A stretch of 64,000 bases of DNA from Primorskyibacter flagellatus (GCF_900176485.1 NZ_FWYD01000012.1:32859-96858); one strand, 5' to 3'; shown: positions 8,637 to 16,803, counted from the stretch's first letter. The notes: a model not told the origin generated them from the letters alone. A program made the numbers and translations.

Positions 8637-9060
8637 GATGCATCGCGGCGATTACTCCGGGGTTCGGTTCGCCGTTGAACGGCGGGGTGCAGGCGACGAT
8701 GCGCGGCACACCCGCCACCTTGGCCGTCGCCACGGACATATGCGCCGATGCCACCATCGGGAACTTGCCGCCGGGAACATAGCAGCCCACCGATTGGACG
8801 GGAATGTTCTTGTGACCCAAGATGACGCCAGGCAGGGTTTCGACCTCGATATCCAACATGGAATCGCGCTGCGCCTGGGCAAAGGTTCTGACCTGCTCCT
8901 GTGCGAATTTGATATCGGCCAGATCGCAAGGCGAGACCTTGGCGATAATCGCCTCGATTTCCGTCAACGACAGGCGATAGTTTTCACGGTCGTAGCCGTC
9001 GAATTTCACCGCCAGCTCGCGCACCGCTGCGTCGCCGCGCTTGAGATAGGTGATGGTCAT
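8637..9060 (-). pseudogene. Histidinol dehydrogenase-family fragment (HpsN-like)
   Basis: From 9060 the frame reads '[25 protein letters not shown]' and continues through '[39 protein letters not shown]', the HisD/sulfopropanediol-dehydrogenase N-terminal domain. It stops matching after '[10 protein letters not shown]' near 8637, where SDR sequence takes over. As I recall the family, about 30-40 residues normally lie between the 'TYLKR' start and 'EGDAAVREL', so an internal in-frame deletion is also likely. The catalytic C-terminal half is missing. It must be non-functional as a dehydrogenase. Confidence 0.75.
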
Positions 9061-9160
9061 GTCGGAAACGCCCCTCGTGTGATTTCTAGAGATTAGGTGT
9101 CAGGGATGTGGCCTCGTGATGCACTCTGGCGTCACAAGGCCACCCTATGGCTTCGCACGG

Positions 9161-11065
9161 TCAGGCTGCTTGCGAGCTGCGGGCTTGGTGCGCCCCTATC
9201 GCCTGCCGCGACAGCACCACCAGCCCACCGAAGACCAGCGCTGCGGTAAGCGTCGCCCACCAGGGCGGCATCAGCGCCAAGACCACAGGAACCGCCCAGA
9301 GAAGCCGTGAAAGCCCGCCCCAGGGCAGCCGGGCACCGCCCAGCAGATGCGCGACACCGAGGGCAAATACCGCGCCTGATAGCACTGCACGGGCAATGTC
9401 CTCGGCCCCGCCGCCGCCCAGCATGCCGGGATAGGCAAGGAACAGCATCGGCAGAGCATAGGCCGTGGCTCCGAGCCGCAGGGTCTCCATCGCAACCTTC
9501 ATCCAGGGTGCCTGGGCAATGGTGGCGGCGACGAACACCCCGAGGCAGACCGGCGGCGTGATCACCGAGAGTGCGGCGTAGTAGAGCACGAACATATGCA
9601 CCACCAGCGGGTCGATGCCCTGCTGGATCAGCGCCGGGGCAAAGACCGCAGCGACCATCACATACGCCGCCGAGGTCGGCAGCCCCATGCCGGCGATCAG
9701 GCAGACCACTGCCATCAGACCGGCAATCAGCCAGATCTGCCCCTGTCCGATGGCCAGAACTGCCGAGGTGACCGCCACGCCGAAGCCAGTCAAGTTGATC
9801 ATCGCCACGAAGACCTGTGCGCCGACCAGCAGGATACCGACGATGACAACGCCCTTTCCGCCCGCCTCCAGCGCGCGCAGGATGATGCCAAAGACGGCGC
9901 GCGGGTCCTCACCGGCAGCGATCCGCGCCACCAGCACCGCCACCAGCATGGCGATCATGCCGTAGCACGCCGTCAGTTCGACAGAATTGCCATTGATGAC
10001 GCCAAATCCTAGCCCCCCCAGTGCTGCCGCGATCGGAGCCAGCCGGGTAAAGCTCATCGCCCCGCGCCAGTCCGGCAGGTCCTCGGCGCTGACCGCGCGA
10101 AAACTCTGGCGGCGGGCGATCACATGCACTGTGGCATAAATTCCAAGATAGAAGAGCAACGCAGGTACCACGCCGGCCAGCGCAATCGACCAGTAGTTTA
10201 CGCCGACCAGTTCTGCCATGACAAAGGCGGCAGTGCCCATGATCGGTGGTGCCAGCTGCCCCCCGGTCGAGGCAATGGCCTCCACCGCGCCGGCGTAAGC
10301 GGGCGGGTATTTCAGCCGCTTCATCAACGGAATGGTGAAATTTCCGGTGGTTGCCACATTGGCTACGGTCGAGCCGTTGATAGCGCCGAAGAAGCCCGAG
10401 GCAAATGTCGCGATCTTGGCCGCGCCGCCGGGCCGTGCCCCGCCAAGACGGGCCGAGAGGTCAAAGAAGGTCTCGCCCGCGCCGGTGTGCAGCAGGATCG
10501 CGCCGAAGAGCACGAAGGCCGCCAGCGTCGTCGAGGCCACATTGACCAGCATCCCCCACAAACCGCGGTCCGACAGGAAGATGATCTCGGTCAGATAACC
10601 AGCGTCAAAGCCGCGGTGGCCGAATTGCCCGGGGATCAGGTAGCCGAAGAAGGCATAGCCCACCGCGCTCAGCACGATCAGCGGAAACACCCAGTTCGAG
10701 GTCCGTCGCGCCAGCTCCAGCACGCAGACCAGCGTGCCGAACCCCATCACCATGTCGCGGGTCGTGGCCCAGGGCAGATCCGTCATGATGGTTTCGTAAT
10801 TGCCGATGATATAGACCCCCGAGACCGTCACCATGGCGACGATCGCGGCATCGATTGCCATGCCGAGCGGCCGCCAGCGGCTACCCTCGAACAGCGGGTT
10901 CATCAGCACCGCGAGCGCGACGATGGTCATCACGAAGAGAGACCGCTGCACCAGCGACTCGAACGGGCCGTTGAACGAGGTGTAGAACACGAAGGCGCCG
11001 AGCAGCACGGCGAGCCCGGCAATGCTCACCTGACGGAGCTTGGTTAAAGACGGGAGTTTGGGCAT
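9161..11065 (-). CDS. TRAP transporter fused permease (DctQ-DctM, TAXI type)
   Basis: The 634-residue polytopic protein has an N-terminal four-helix DctQ-like part followed by a DctM-like part ('GGARPGGAAKIATFASGFFGAINGSTVANVATTG', 'GMGLPTSAAYVMVAAVFAPALIQQGIDPL'), the fusion typical of TAXI-TRAP systems. It works with the periplasmic protein encoded immediately upstream to import a carboxylate by ion symport. The start at 11065 (MPKLPSLTKLRQ) is chosen because an AAGGTG site precedes it; an in-frame GTG at 11110 would add 15 residues. The substrate is unknown but probably the sugar acid used by this operon. Confidence 0.92.
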   Translation of the reverse strand: MPKLPSLTKLRQVSIAGLAVLLGAFVFYTSFNGPFESLVQRSLFVMTIVALAVLMNPLFEGSRWRPLGMAIDAAIVAMVTVSGVYIIGNYETIMTDLPWATTRDMVMGFGTLVCVLELARRTSNWVFPLIVLSAVGYAFFGYLIPGQFGHRGFDAGYLTEIIFLSDRGLWGMLVNVASTTLAAFVLFGAILLHTGAGETFFDLSARLGGARPGGAAKIATFASGFFGAINGSTVANVATTGNFTIPLMKRLKYPPAYAGAVEAIASTGGQLAPPIMGTAAFVMAELVGVNYWSIALAGVVPALLFYLGIYATVHVIARRQSFRAVSAEDLPDWRGAMSFTRLAPIAAALGGLGFGVINGNSVELTACYGMIAMLVAVLVARIAAGEDPRAVFGIILRALEAGGKGVVIVGILLVGAQVFVAMINLTGFGVAVTSAVLAIGQGQIWLIAGLMAVVCLIAGMGLPTSAAYVMVAAVFAPALIQQGIDPLVVHMFVLYYAALSVITPPVCLGVFVAATIAQAPWMKVAMETLRLGATAYALPMLFLAYPGMLGGGGAEDIARAVLSGAVFALGVAHLLGGARLPWGGLSRLLWAVPVVLALMPPWWATLTAALVFGGLVVLSRQAIGAHQARSSQAA

Positions 11066-11138
11066 CTCGGCACCTTTGGGCAGAGGACGGTCCAGACGGG
11101 GCAGCGGCACGCCACCCCGCCCGCATCGGTCGGTCGCG

Positions 11139-12107
11139 TTACTTGAGGTGGTCCGGCACGGTCAGGCCGATTTCCTCGTAGTAGCGGATAGCGCCGGGAT
11201 GCAGCGGGCTGGTGGCATATTGCAGTGTCAGCTCCGGCAGGTTGTTGCCCTTGACCGCCGGAAATGCCGCCTCCTGCTCGGCCATGTTTTCCATCACCGC
11301 GCGGGTGATGTCATAGGCGGTCTGATCATCCATGCCCGGGCGTGCAGAGACGCCGATCATGAAGCCCCAGACGGTATAGGAGCCAGAGTTTTCCATATCA
11401 CCGCCCGGCATCTCGACGATCGATAGTTCCGGCAGGGTTTCACGGATCTTGGCTTCTTGCGCGTCGTCGACACCCAGCACCTGCAACGGCGTGAAGGCTG
11501 CGATATCGGTGGTCAGCGCGTCAAAGGAGGTGCCAACCGCGCTTTTGACAAAGCCCTCGGACCGGTCATCCTTGATTGCATTGGCTTGTTCGCCGTTGGT
11601 CCCGCGCACCCAGTCCGGCGTGATCTCTAGCAGATCGAAGACTTCAAGCGTGGTCGCCTCGGTTGACGAGCCGCGCATTCCGGGGCCGAACTTCTGACCA
11701 TCCAGCGCTGCAAGCTCGGTGATCCCGGAATCGCGGCGCACCACGACGTTCTGCGGTGCCAGCGAATAGGCCCAGAGCAGCTTCGACTCAACCGGCCGGC
11801 CATCGAAGGATTTGACGCCGTTATAGGCGTGATAAAGCGTCGAGGTGGTGATCAGTCCGATGTCAAGTTGGTCACGGGCCATCCGTTTGAGGTTGTCGAC
11901 CGTGGCACCGGTTTCCACCACCGAGGCCTGGTAGCCATCGGGATAGGCGTTGTTCACGATCTTCGCCAGCGAGGCGAAATATGCGTAATGCGCGCTTTGC
12001 GAATTGGTCGCGCCAAAGGCGAGCCGGGTTTCCGCGGCCGCCGGCAGGCTGGCGGTCAGCCCGGCCATCGTGATCGCTGTTGACGAGATCAGTGTAGTGA
12101 ATTTCAT
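11139..12107 (-). CDS. TAXI family TRAP transporter solute-binding protein
   Basis: This 322-residue periplasmic protein starts at 12107 (MKFTTLISSTAITMAG...) with an AGGGAGG site 7 bases upstream. It has a Sec signal cleaved near 'LPAAAE'. The mature start 'TRLAFGATNSQSAHYAYFASLAKIVN' is the TAXI-type first lobe, and 'LDGQKFGPGMRGSSTEATTLEVF' is the usual ligand-lobe motif. It hands its ligand to the fused permease 28 bases downstream. It heads the operon; a LacI-type operator candidate lies about 100 bases upstream at 12204. Confidence 0.92.
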   Translation of the reverse strand: MKFTTLISSTAITMAGLTASLPAAAETRLAFGATNSQSAHYAYFASLAKIVNNAYPDGYQASVVETGATVDNLKRMARDQLDIGLITTSTLYHAYNGVKSFDGRPVESKLLWAYSLAPQNVVVRRDSGITELAALDGQKFGPGMRGSSTEATTLEVFDLLEITPDWVRGTNGEQANAIKDDRSEGFVKSAVGTSFDALTTDIAAFTPLQVLGVDDAQEAKIRETLPELSIVEMPGGDMENSGSYTVWGFMIGVSARPGMDDQTAYDITRAVMENMAEQEAAFPAVKGNNLPELTLQYATSPLHPGAIRYYEEIGLTVPDHLK

Positions 12108-12203
12108 GTCAAACCTCCCTTGCACAGGAATCGCCCAACAATCAGGCGTCTGTCAGCGGAGGAGCCATAAAATCCAGCGTCAGTGCAAGGCCTGCCAGGC
12201 TTC

Positions 12204-12218
12204 ATGAAATTTTTTCAT
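12204..12218. promoter_or_regulatory. Candidate LacI-family operator (ATGAAA-TTT-TTTCAT)
   Basis: A perfect 15-base palindrome with half-site ATGAAA lies between the end of the regulator gene and the TAXI operon start. It matches the palindrome at 13230-13244 upstream of the regulator gene (GTGAAA-TAT-TTTCAC), giving a shared TGAAA-N3-TTTCA core. Placement upstream of the transporter operon suggests repression or activation of that operon by the neighbouring regulator. Confidence 0.6.
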
Positions 12219-13198
12219 CAGCCGCTTTCGCGTTCCTGCATCGCCCCCTGAAGCACCCGGATATCCCCCGTTGCGAGCGTCGCCTCGGTGCTGGTGAGGA
12301 TGTCGACCGCCTGCCGCAGCATCCGCCTCAGCGGCTGGCGCACGGTGGTCAGCCGGTAGGCCTCCCATGAGGCCATGGGTATGTCGTCAAAGCCGATCAC
12401 GGCGATATCCTCCGGCACCGAGACCCGTTTTATCCGCGCCGCGTCAAGCAGCGCGATGGCCATGATGTCATTGGCACAAAACACCGCGTCCGGCAGCGGC
12501 CGCCGGGCCAGAAGCTCCTGCCCGACGCGAAACGCCTGCTGGTAGTCGAAACCGCCATCGTATTGTTCGACAATGGCCGTGCCGGCCTCTTCAAGGTGGT
12601 CACGAAAGCCGCGCATCCGCTCAAGATGGGTCGAAGTATCACGCCGCCCACCGACAAAGGCGACCCGTTGCCGCCCTTGGGCTAAAAACCGCTTCGCGAT
12701 CTGCCGGGCTCCGCCGTAGTTGTCGCAACAGACCGCCATCATGTGGCTGTCGAACTGCACGCGGTTGAGCAGCACCGCCGGCATGCCATTCGCTCGGCAC
12801 GAGCGCGCCAGCTGCGAGGTCATCGTCGAGCTTGCCAGAATTACGCCTTCGGTGCGAAAATCCAGCACCTGTCGCATGATCGTGTCGACCTCATCGGCGG
12901 ACGAGACCACGTGCACGATGGCGCGCAGCCCGCGCTCGGGCAATTGCCGCACCAACTCGTCCACCGTGCCGGGGTAGAACGGATTATGCAGTTCGCTGAC
13001 CACCAGCGCGATGGTATTGGTCGATTGTTGCGAGAGCACCTTGTCGACGCTGCTGACAAAGCCCAGCTCGCCTGCGGCGGCAAAGATCGCCTTGCGCTTG
13101 GCCTCGGTAATCGAGGCATCCGCCCGATAGGCCCGCGACACTGCCGAAACCGACACCCCGGCCCGTGCGGCCACATCTTTGGCAGTGATCTTTTTCAT
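12218..13198 (-). CDS. LacI family transcriptional regulator
   Basis: The 326-residue protein has the LacI helix-turn-helix at its N-terminus ('ITAKDVAARAGVSVSAVSRAYR', with the hinge helix near residues 45-55). A periplasmic-binding-like sensor domain follows ('IALVVSELHNPFY', 'GGFDYQQAFRVGQELLARRPLPDAVFCANDIMAI', 'IGFDDIPMASWEAYRLTTVRQP'). It lies upstream of, and in the same direction as, the TAXI/otn cluster. Matching palindromes lie before its own start and between it and the transporter genes, which suggests autoregulation and local control. The effector is probably a sugar acid or catabolic intermediate (inferred). Confidence 0.93.
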   Translation of the reverse strand: MKKITAKDVAARAGVSVSAVSRAYRADASITEAKRKAIFAAAGELGFVSSVDKVLSQQSTNTIALVVSELHNPFYPGTVDELVRQLPERGLRAIVHVVSSADEVDTIMRQVLDFRTEGVILASSTMTSQLARSCRANGMPAVLLNRVQFDSHMMAVCCDNYGGARQIAKRFLAQGRQRVAFVGGRRDTSTHLERMRGFRDHLEEAGTAIVEQYDGGFDYQQAFRVGQELLARRPLPDAVFCANDIMAIALLDAARIKRVSVPEDIAVIGFDDIPMASWEAYRLTTVRQPLRRMLRQAVDILTSTEATLATGDIRVLQGAMQERESG

Positions 13199-13229
13199 GC
13201 TTCCATCAGTAACCTGATTTCGGATGGCT

Positions 13230-13244
13230 GTGAAATATTTTCAC
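13230..13244. promoter_or_regulatory. Candidate LacI-family operator (GTGAAA-TAT-TTTCAC)
   Basis: A perfect 15-base palindrome lies 31 bases upstream of the LacI-family gene start. It shares the TGAAA-N3-TTTCA core with the palindrome at 12204-12218. The position fits an autoregulatory operator. Confidence 0.6.
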
Positions 13245-13347
13245 CTGCGAACGCGGTGCGGATTTTTGCCAGATACACCATGTCCCGCTGTCGCGTTGCC
13301 CTTAATCTGGGACGCGAGGCGTTTGGCGGAACTTTGTGCCGTTAATT

Positions 13348-13626
13348 TCAGGATTCTGGTGTCATTGGGCCTCTGTTTTCCGCACGCCGTTGCGCGTTGT
13401 GATCAACCGCACCAAGCAGACGATATTTCTTCTCGAAGGCGCACAACATTGCAACCCTTGCGTAGTCGTCGGTACCGGCGCTGAGGATAGCTGTTTTGGC
13501 TAAGCGCCCCGCACGACCTGCATCACCGCAGCGGCTTGCATCATGTCGTAACCCATGCGCCAGCGCTTGGTGAAGGTGATTTTTTGATGGGATTTCGTGC
13601 GTGGGATTCCGGCGGTGTTCGGCCAT
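13348..13626 (-). CDS. Hypothetical small ORF, possibly a remnant
   Basis: A 92-codon frame begins at an ATG with a GGAGGGA site just upstream. The predicted protein is basic and low in hydrophobic residues, and it has no motif I recognise. A second frame inside it reads 'KITFTKRWRMGYDMMQAAAVMQVV' to a stop, which looks more protein-like. The locus may therefore be a frameshifted gene. The rest of 13245-13833 shows no other supportable gene. Confidence 0.25.
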   Translation of the reverse strand: MAEHRRNPTHEIPSKNHLHQALAHGLRHDASRCGDAGRAGRLAKTAILSAGTDDYARVAMLCAFEKKYRLLGAVDHNAQRRAENRGPMTPES

Positions 13627-13833
13627 CGGCTCCCTCCAAATCAGATTACGGGCCTCACAGCTTAGAAAGCCCCTTTTCCACTTTTAGGATGCAATGGAGG
13701 CTTGAACGGTTGGTAGGAAAATAGGCGAAGACCGACCAACAACGGCCGGGTTCAACCGACTGTCCGGGATCCGGCGGAAGGATGAGGGCCCAAGACGTCT
13801 TAGACGCACCCATCATCCTGTATGCCAATTTAT

Positions 13834-14208
13834 TCAAAGGGTGCGCAGCCAAGTCGCAAAGTCATCTTCGCTCGCATGATCCGATGCCAGATCTTCCATC
13901 ATCCGGACACCAATCTCCGGATCAGGCCGGACTGCAATGCCATTGAGCCGCAGGAACGTGAACGCGGCCACAAAAGCTGTGCGTTTGTTACCGTCAACGA
14001 AGGCATGGGCTTTGGCGATGCCAAACGCATAGGCCGCGGCCAGTGCATAGGCATCCGGGCCTCCATAACCCGCTGCGTTTTTTGGGCGATCGCAGGCCGC
14101 TTCCAGAAGCGTAGGATCGCGGGTGCCGGGCGCGCCACCATGACGCGAGATCTGGCGGTCATGAATAACATGCAATGCGGGCAATGGCACCCAGACCCAT
14201 TTGCTCAT
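13834..14208 (-). CDS. doc: Doc-family (death-on-curing, Fic-like) toxin
   Basis: The 124-residue protein carries the Fic/Doc core motif 'HAFVDGNKRTAF' (H68 to R76), a good match to HxFx(D/N)(A/G)NKR, and the N-terminal 'RDPTLLEAACDRPK' typical of Doc. Doc toxins phosphorylate elongation factor Tu and stop translation. It overlaps the upstream antitoxin gene by 4 bases, the usual order for a toxin-antitoxin pair. The partner is an AbrB/MazE-type protein rather than Phd, which is worth noting but not unique. Confidence 0.9.
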   Translation of the reverse strand: MSKWVWVPLPALHVIHDRQISRHGGAPGTRDPTLLEAACDRPKNAAGYGGPDAYALAAAYAFGIAKAHAFVDGNKRTAFVAAFTFLRLNGIAVRPDPEIGVRMMEDLASDHASEDDFATWLRTL

Positions 14209-14429
14209 GCAAGCGCCTGGAGCAGATCACGGTTTTCATCCATGACATCTTCGGCTGCCGCGAGCGCTGCCTGCAATTCAGGATTTTCCGTCATCAGTTT
14301 CAGCCCGCCATCATCCGTGCGTACCGCATAGAGCGTATCGCCCTCCTTGGCATCAAGCAGGGCAAGCATCTCTGTGCTAAGAGTCACGACAGCGGAATTG
14401 CCGACTTTGCGGATCTTGGATTCTATCAT
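14205..14429 (-). CDS. AbrB/MazE-family antitoxin
   Basis: The 74-residue protein starts at 14429 (MIESKIRKVGNSAVVTLS), with an AGG-type site before it. It has a swapped-hairpin AbrB DNA-binding domain ('RKVGNSAVVTLSTEMLALLDAKEGDTLYAV') followed by a C-terminal tail that would neutralise the toxin. An ATG four codons upstream (14441) is less likely because no ribosome site precedes it. The TATAC-AAAT-GTATA dyad just upstream is a likely autoregulatory operator. It is translated into the doc gene by a 4-base overlap. Confidence 0.85.
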   Translation of the reverse strand: MIESKIRKVGNSAVVTLSTEMLALLDAKEGDTLYAVRTDDGGLKLMTENPELQAALAAAEDVMDENRDLLQALA

Positions 14430-14445
14430 GGGAGGCCTCATGGGT

Positions 14446-14459
14446 TATACAAATGTATA
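14446..14459. promoter_or_regulatory. Candidate operator of the toxin-antitoxin operon
   Basis: The inverted repeat TATAC-AAAT-GTATA lies 17 bases upstream of the antitoxin start, followed by a GTATATAC palindrome. Such AT-rich dyads are typical autoregulation sites of AbrB-type antitoxins. Confidence 0.45.
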
Positions 14460-14952
14460 TACGAAAGCGGCGTTATTTGTCAAGCAAAGGCGAAGCTCAA
14501 CGTCACGGGTGCCGCGAGCTTGCTCTTGTCGTCTTCCTTATAGTCCGGGATCGCCGACCAGTCTCGGCAGCGGTGGAGTTACCGCACTATCGCTTCGTTG
14601 ATCTCACTGGACGTAAAGTCGAAGACCGTAAGCTCCATGTATGCTGGGAAGCGCGACTTTGGTGTGATAGGCGGCGCGGTAGAGGTAAACCCGCTCGCTT
14701 GTCACTTTGATGTAAGTCTAGTCCATGCGCCGTGATCGGCCGATAGGGAGCCGGCCGGAATCATTGAAAGGTCAACCATTGCGCCAGTGCGCCTTGACAG
14801 GCAGCATATGCAACAAAGTCCGCCGTGACCGGAATCTTCGACTGGACAACTTGGTAAGGTCCGTTAAAAAAAATAGTTATGGGCGCAAATCGACCGAGGC
14901 TAACGCCCCTAAAACCAAACCAAGAAGGACAGACATCACGAAACGAAGAGTA
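14460..14952. other. Gap without a clear gene; possible decayed coding DNA
   Basis: No intact gene is seen. On the minus strand around 14500-14650 one frame reads 'MELTVFDFTSSEINEAIVR', a TAA stop, and then continues in the same frame as 'WSAIPDYKEDDKSKLAAPVTLSFA'. This looks like decayed coding sequence, but I do not recognise the family. Confidence 0.3.
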
Positions 14953-15246
14953 ATGGTTTTCGCGACTGCAACTGCATTTGTCTCTCTTGCCGGCTGTGTC
15001 GAAGACACGGGTTCTTCGGCAGGCGTTGCGCCCGGTCGTGCAACTCTTGCGCAGGTTGAGCAATCTTGTATCGCGCGTCTGGCAGCACAGTCTCAGGTTT
15101 CCGCAAGCGCCATCACAGTCACCGACTCCACTGGTTCGAGCGAGGGAACTGCCGTTTTCCTAAGCAACGCAAACGGCGCGCCATGGGTTTGCCGAGCTGA
15201 CGGAGCCGGAAACATCACGGCTCTCGACTTTCAAGGCGAAGGCTAA
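14953..15246 (+). CDS. Small putative lipoprotein (first of a related pair)
   Basis: The 97-residue product begins 'MVFATATAFVSLAGC', a lipoprotein signal with lipobox LAGC, followed by 'VEDTGSSAG'. The next gene repeats this exactly after its own lipobox. The best ribosome site (AAGGA near 14928) is about 20 bases from this ATG, but sits correctly for a start seven codons upstream where the codons are ATC-ACG. The true start codon may therefore be non-standard or mutated. The mature domain has two cysteines ('QSCIARL', 'PWVCRADG'). Function unknown. Confidence 0.6.
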   Translation: MVFATATAFVSLAGCVEDTGSSAGVAPGRATLAQVEQSCIARLAAQSQVSASAITVTDSTGSSEGTAVFLSNANGAPWVCRADGAGNITALDFQGEG

Positions 15247-15273
15247 CACAATACCAAAAGAGGGAAGATTTTT

Positions 15274-15576
15274 ATGAAACATCTCTTAAAGGTAGCTGTA
15301 GGCATTGCTGCGGCAGTGGCGTTGGTTGGCTGCGTGGAAGACACCGGGTCATCCGCAGGGCAGCCTGCTGTTGGAAGCGTGAATGACCTCAGTTCCTTCG
15401 AAGGCGCGCGCGCCGGACAATCTGAACTGGGTATCCAGAATCTCGGCTATCAGCCGGCCAGGACAGAAGGTCTGACCACCTATTGGCTCAATCCCTCGAC
15501 CGGCGCCTGCGCCCGGATTGTCACGTCGGACGGCAGATATTCGTCGGTGACGATGCTGCCAACGTCGGATTGCTGA
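15274..15576 (+). CDS. Small putative lipoprotein (second of a related pair)
   Basis: The 100-residue protein starts at an ATG with an AGGGAAG site. It has a classical lipoprotein signal ending in 'ALVGC'. The first mature residues 'CVEDTGSSAG' are identical to those of the gene 27 bases upstream, so the two are diverged duplicates transcribed together. The mature part contains 'TYWLNPSTGACARIVTSDGRYSSV' and ends in a cysteine, like small outer-membrane-anchored secreted domains in this bacterial group. Function unknown. Confidence 0.7.
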   Translation: MKHLLKVAVGIAAAVALVGCVEDTGSSAGQPAVGSVNDLSSFEGARAGQSELGIQNLGYQPARTEGLTTYWLNPSTGACARIVTSDGRYSSVTMLPTSDC

Positions 15577-16018
15577 GAAATCAATCCATGGCATGACGAG
15601 TTTTAACTCTGGTCGCCCTTGTCCACGCGACATCTGCATGGGGCACGTATCGGCACCTGCAAATAACTGATTGTGCGGGCGTCCGGAGTGTTTTTTCCAA
15701 ATGAGGGATCCTTGAAGTTCCTTGGCCTCGTGGTTCATCGGTTAGAGCGAACCGAACAGCGCCGCGTTGAGCCCACGCCGGATCGGTGGTTGACCGATCC
15801 TGATACAATATGCAGCAGATGCAGAACGCTTGTTTCGGCAAAACCGGGCTGGCTTCGGCATGTCGCGAATGCCCAGGCTGGTTAGGGCAGCTTGAGATCG
15901 TTCATGTGGAAACCTGCCGACTTGCTTGGTCAGCTACCGGCGTTCGGTGTGATTTGACAATTCTCGCGAGCGGGGATGTGATGCCCGCCGGATATCTCTG
16001 ATAAAGGATGACTACACC
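15577..16018. other. Gap: no gene seen
   Basis: About 440 bases between the lipoprotein pair and the membrane-protein ORF. All frames are short and unlike known proteins. An AAAGGATG ribosome site for the next gene lies at its right end. Confidence 0.4.
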
Positions 16019-16447
16019 GTGCCAGAGTGTTTGCGTTCCTCACGGGGCATAATAGCGGTCCTGGCTTCGGGAGCGCTGGTCGCTGCGGTCGGTTCCGCTC
16101 ATGCCCAGGCCTTGGATGCAACGGGAGCGATGCTTCCCGAAATCGAGGTGAGGGGTCGGGGTTGGGACCAGTTGCGCAATCCCGACGAACTTCTGGAATT
16201 CGCGCTCGCGCTGGTCGAAACGACGGTATTGGCCGCTGGAATCGCATTTCATCCGGTAAATCTTGCCACACGTCGGACCAGAGCAGATTTTGACGCACCG
16301 CGGGATTTGTTTGTTTATGCTCTCATCGGCATGATCGTCGGATTCCTGATCATGCATCATGGGTATCTAATCGGGTTCGTGCTCTTTGGCCTTGGGGGAT
16401 TATTGCGTTTCAAGTCCGTGATGGTTCGGCTGATACGATGCGCCTGA
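16019..16447 (+). CDS. Membrane protein, 5' part of a probable frameshifted gene
   Basis: A GTG start at 16019 follows AAAGGATGA. The 142-residue product has a signal sequence ending near 'VGSAHAQA' and then membrane segments 'LFVYALIGMIVGFLIMHHGYLIGFVLFGLGGLLRF'. The 'GGLLRFKSV' ending resembles the loop before the last helix of MgtC/DUF4956-type membrane proteins, where the chain would normally continue. The next ORF overlaps by 10 bases and supplies that continuation ('SADTMRLILATLVGLCVGLDLP') in another frame. One missing G near 16420 would join the two. It could be a pseudogene or a sequencing error. Confidence 0.55.
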   Translation: MPECLRSSRGIIAVLASGALVAAVGSAHAQALDATGAMLPEIEVRGRGWDQLRNPDELLEFALALVETTVLAAGIAFHPVNLATRRTRADFDAPRDLFVYALIGMIVGFLIMHHGYLIGFVLFGLGGLLRFKSVMVRLIRCA

Positions 16448-16794
16448 TCCTGGCGACGCTGGTCGGACTATGCGTTGGGTTGGATCTGCCGGTCGTGGCG
16501 TTGATCGCGACGGCCAGTGCATGGGTCGTGATATATGTGTTTGGCGGCCCGGCAAATTTCGAGTTGGAAGTGCGGTTCTCCGACGAGAGCGCAATTCTGG
16601 ACGCCATGCTGGCGCTGCGTGAAAGACTGTCGGAACGCGGGTTCAGGACCGTTGCAATGAGCAAGATAAAGTTCAAACCCATCGTGAATTACGTCGTCAC
16701 CGGCCCCCGCGGGTTTCGCCGTTCGGCGCTCGAACGCGAGATGTTGCAGATGCAGAACGACAAATGCGGGATTGCTGACTGGCATGTTGACTGA
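16438..16794 (+). CDS. Membrane protein, 3' part of a probable frameshifted gene
   Basis: The 118-residue frame starts with an ATG inside the end of the preceding ORF and lacks its own ribosome site. It encodes a membrane helix ('LILATLVGLCVGLDLPVVALIATASAWVVIYVFGG') and a soluble C-terminal domain ('NFELEVRFSDESAILDAMLALRERLSERGFRTVAM') of the type found after the membrane part of MgtC/DUF4956-like proteins. Read one frame upstream, it gives 'SADTMRLIL', which fits directly behind the previous ORF's 'LRFKSVM'. The two ORFs are probably one broken gene. Confidence 0.55.
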   Translation: MRLILATLVGLCVGLDLPVVALIATASAWVVIYVFGGPANFELEVRFSDESAILDAMLALRERLSERGFRTVAMSKIKFKPIVNYVVTGPRGFRRSALEREMLQMQNDKCGIADWHVD

Positions 16795-16803
16795 AGCAGA
16801 AAG

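Noticed and set aside
7828..9060. A 410-residue HisD-RraA fusion enzyme
   Set aside because: An SDR tail is readable in another frame at the joint, and the RraA part has its own start and strong ribosome site, so this is a deletion scar and not a designed fusion.
15720..15760. tRNA-like stretch 'GTGGTTCATCGGTTAGAGC'
   Set aside because: No acceptor stem, anticodon arm or T-loop could be paired around it.
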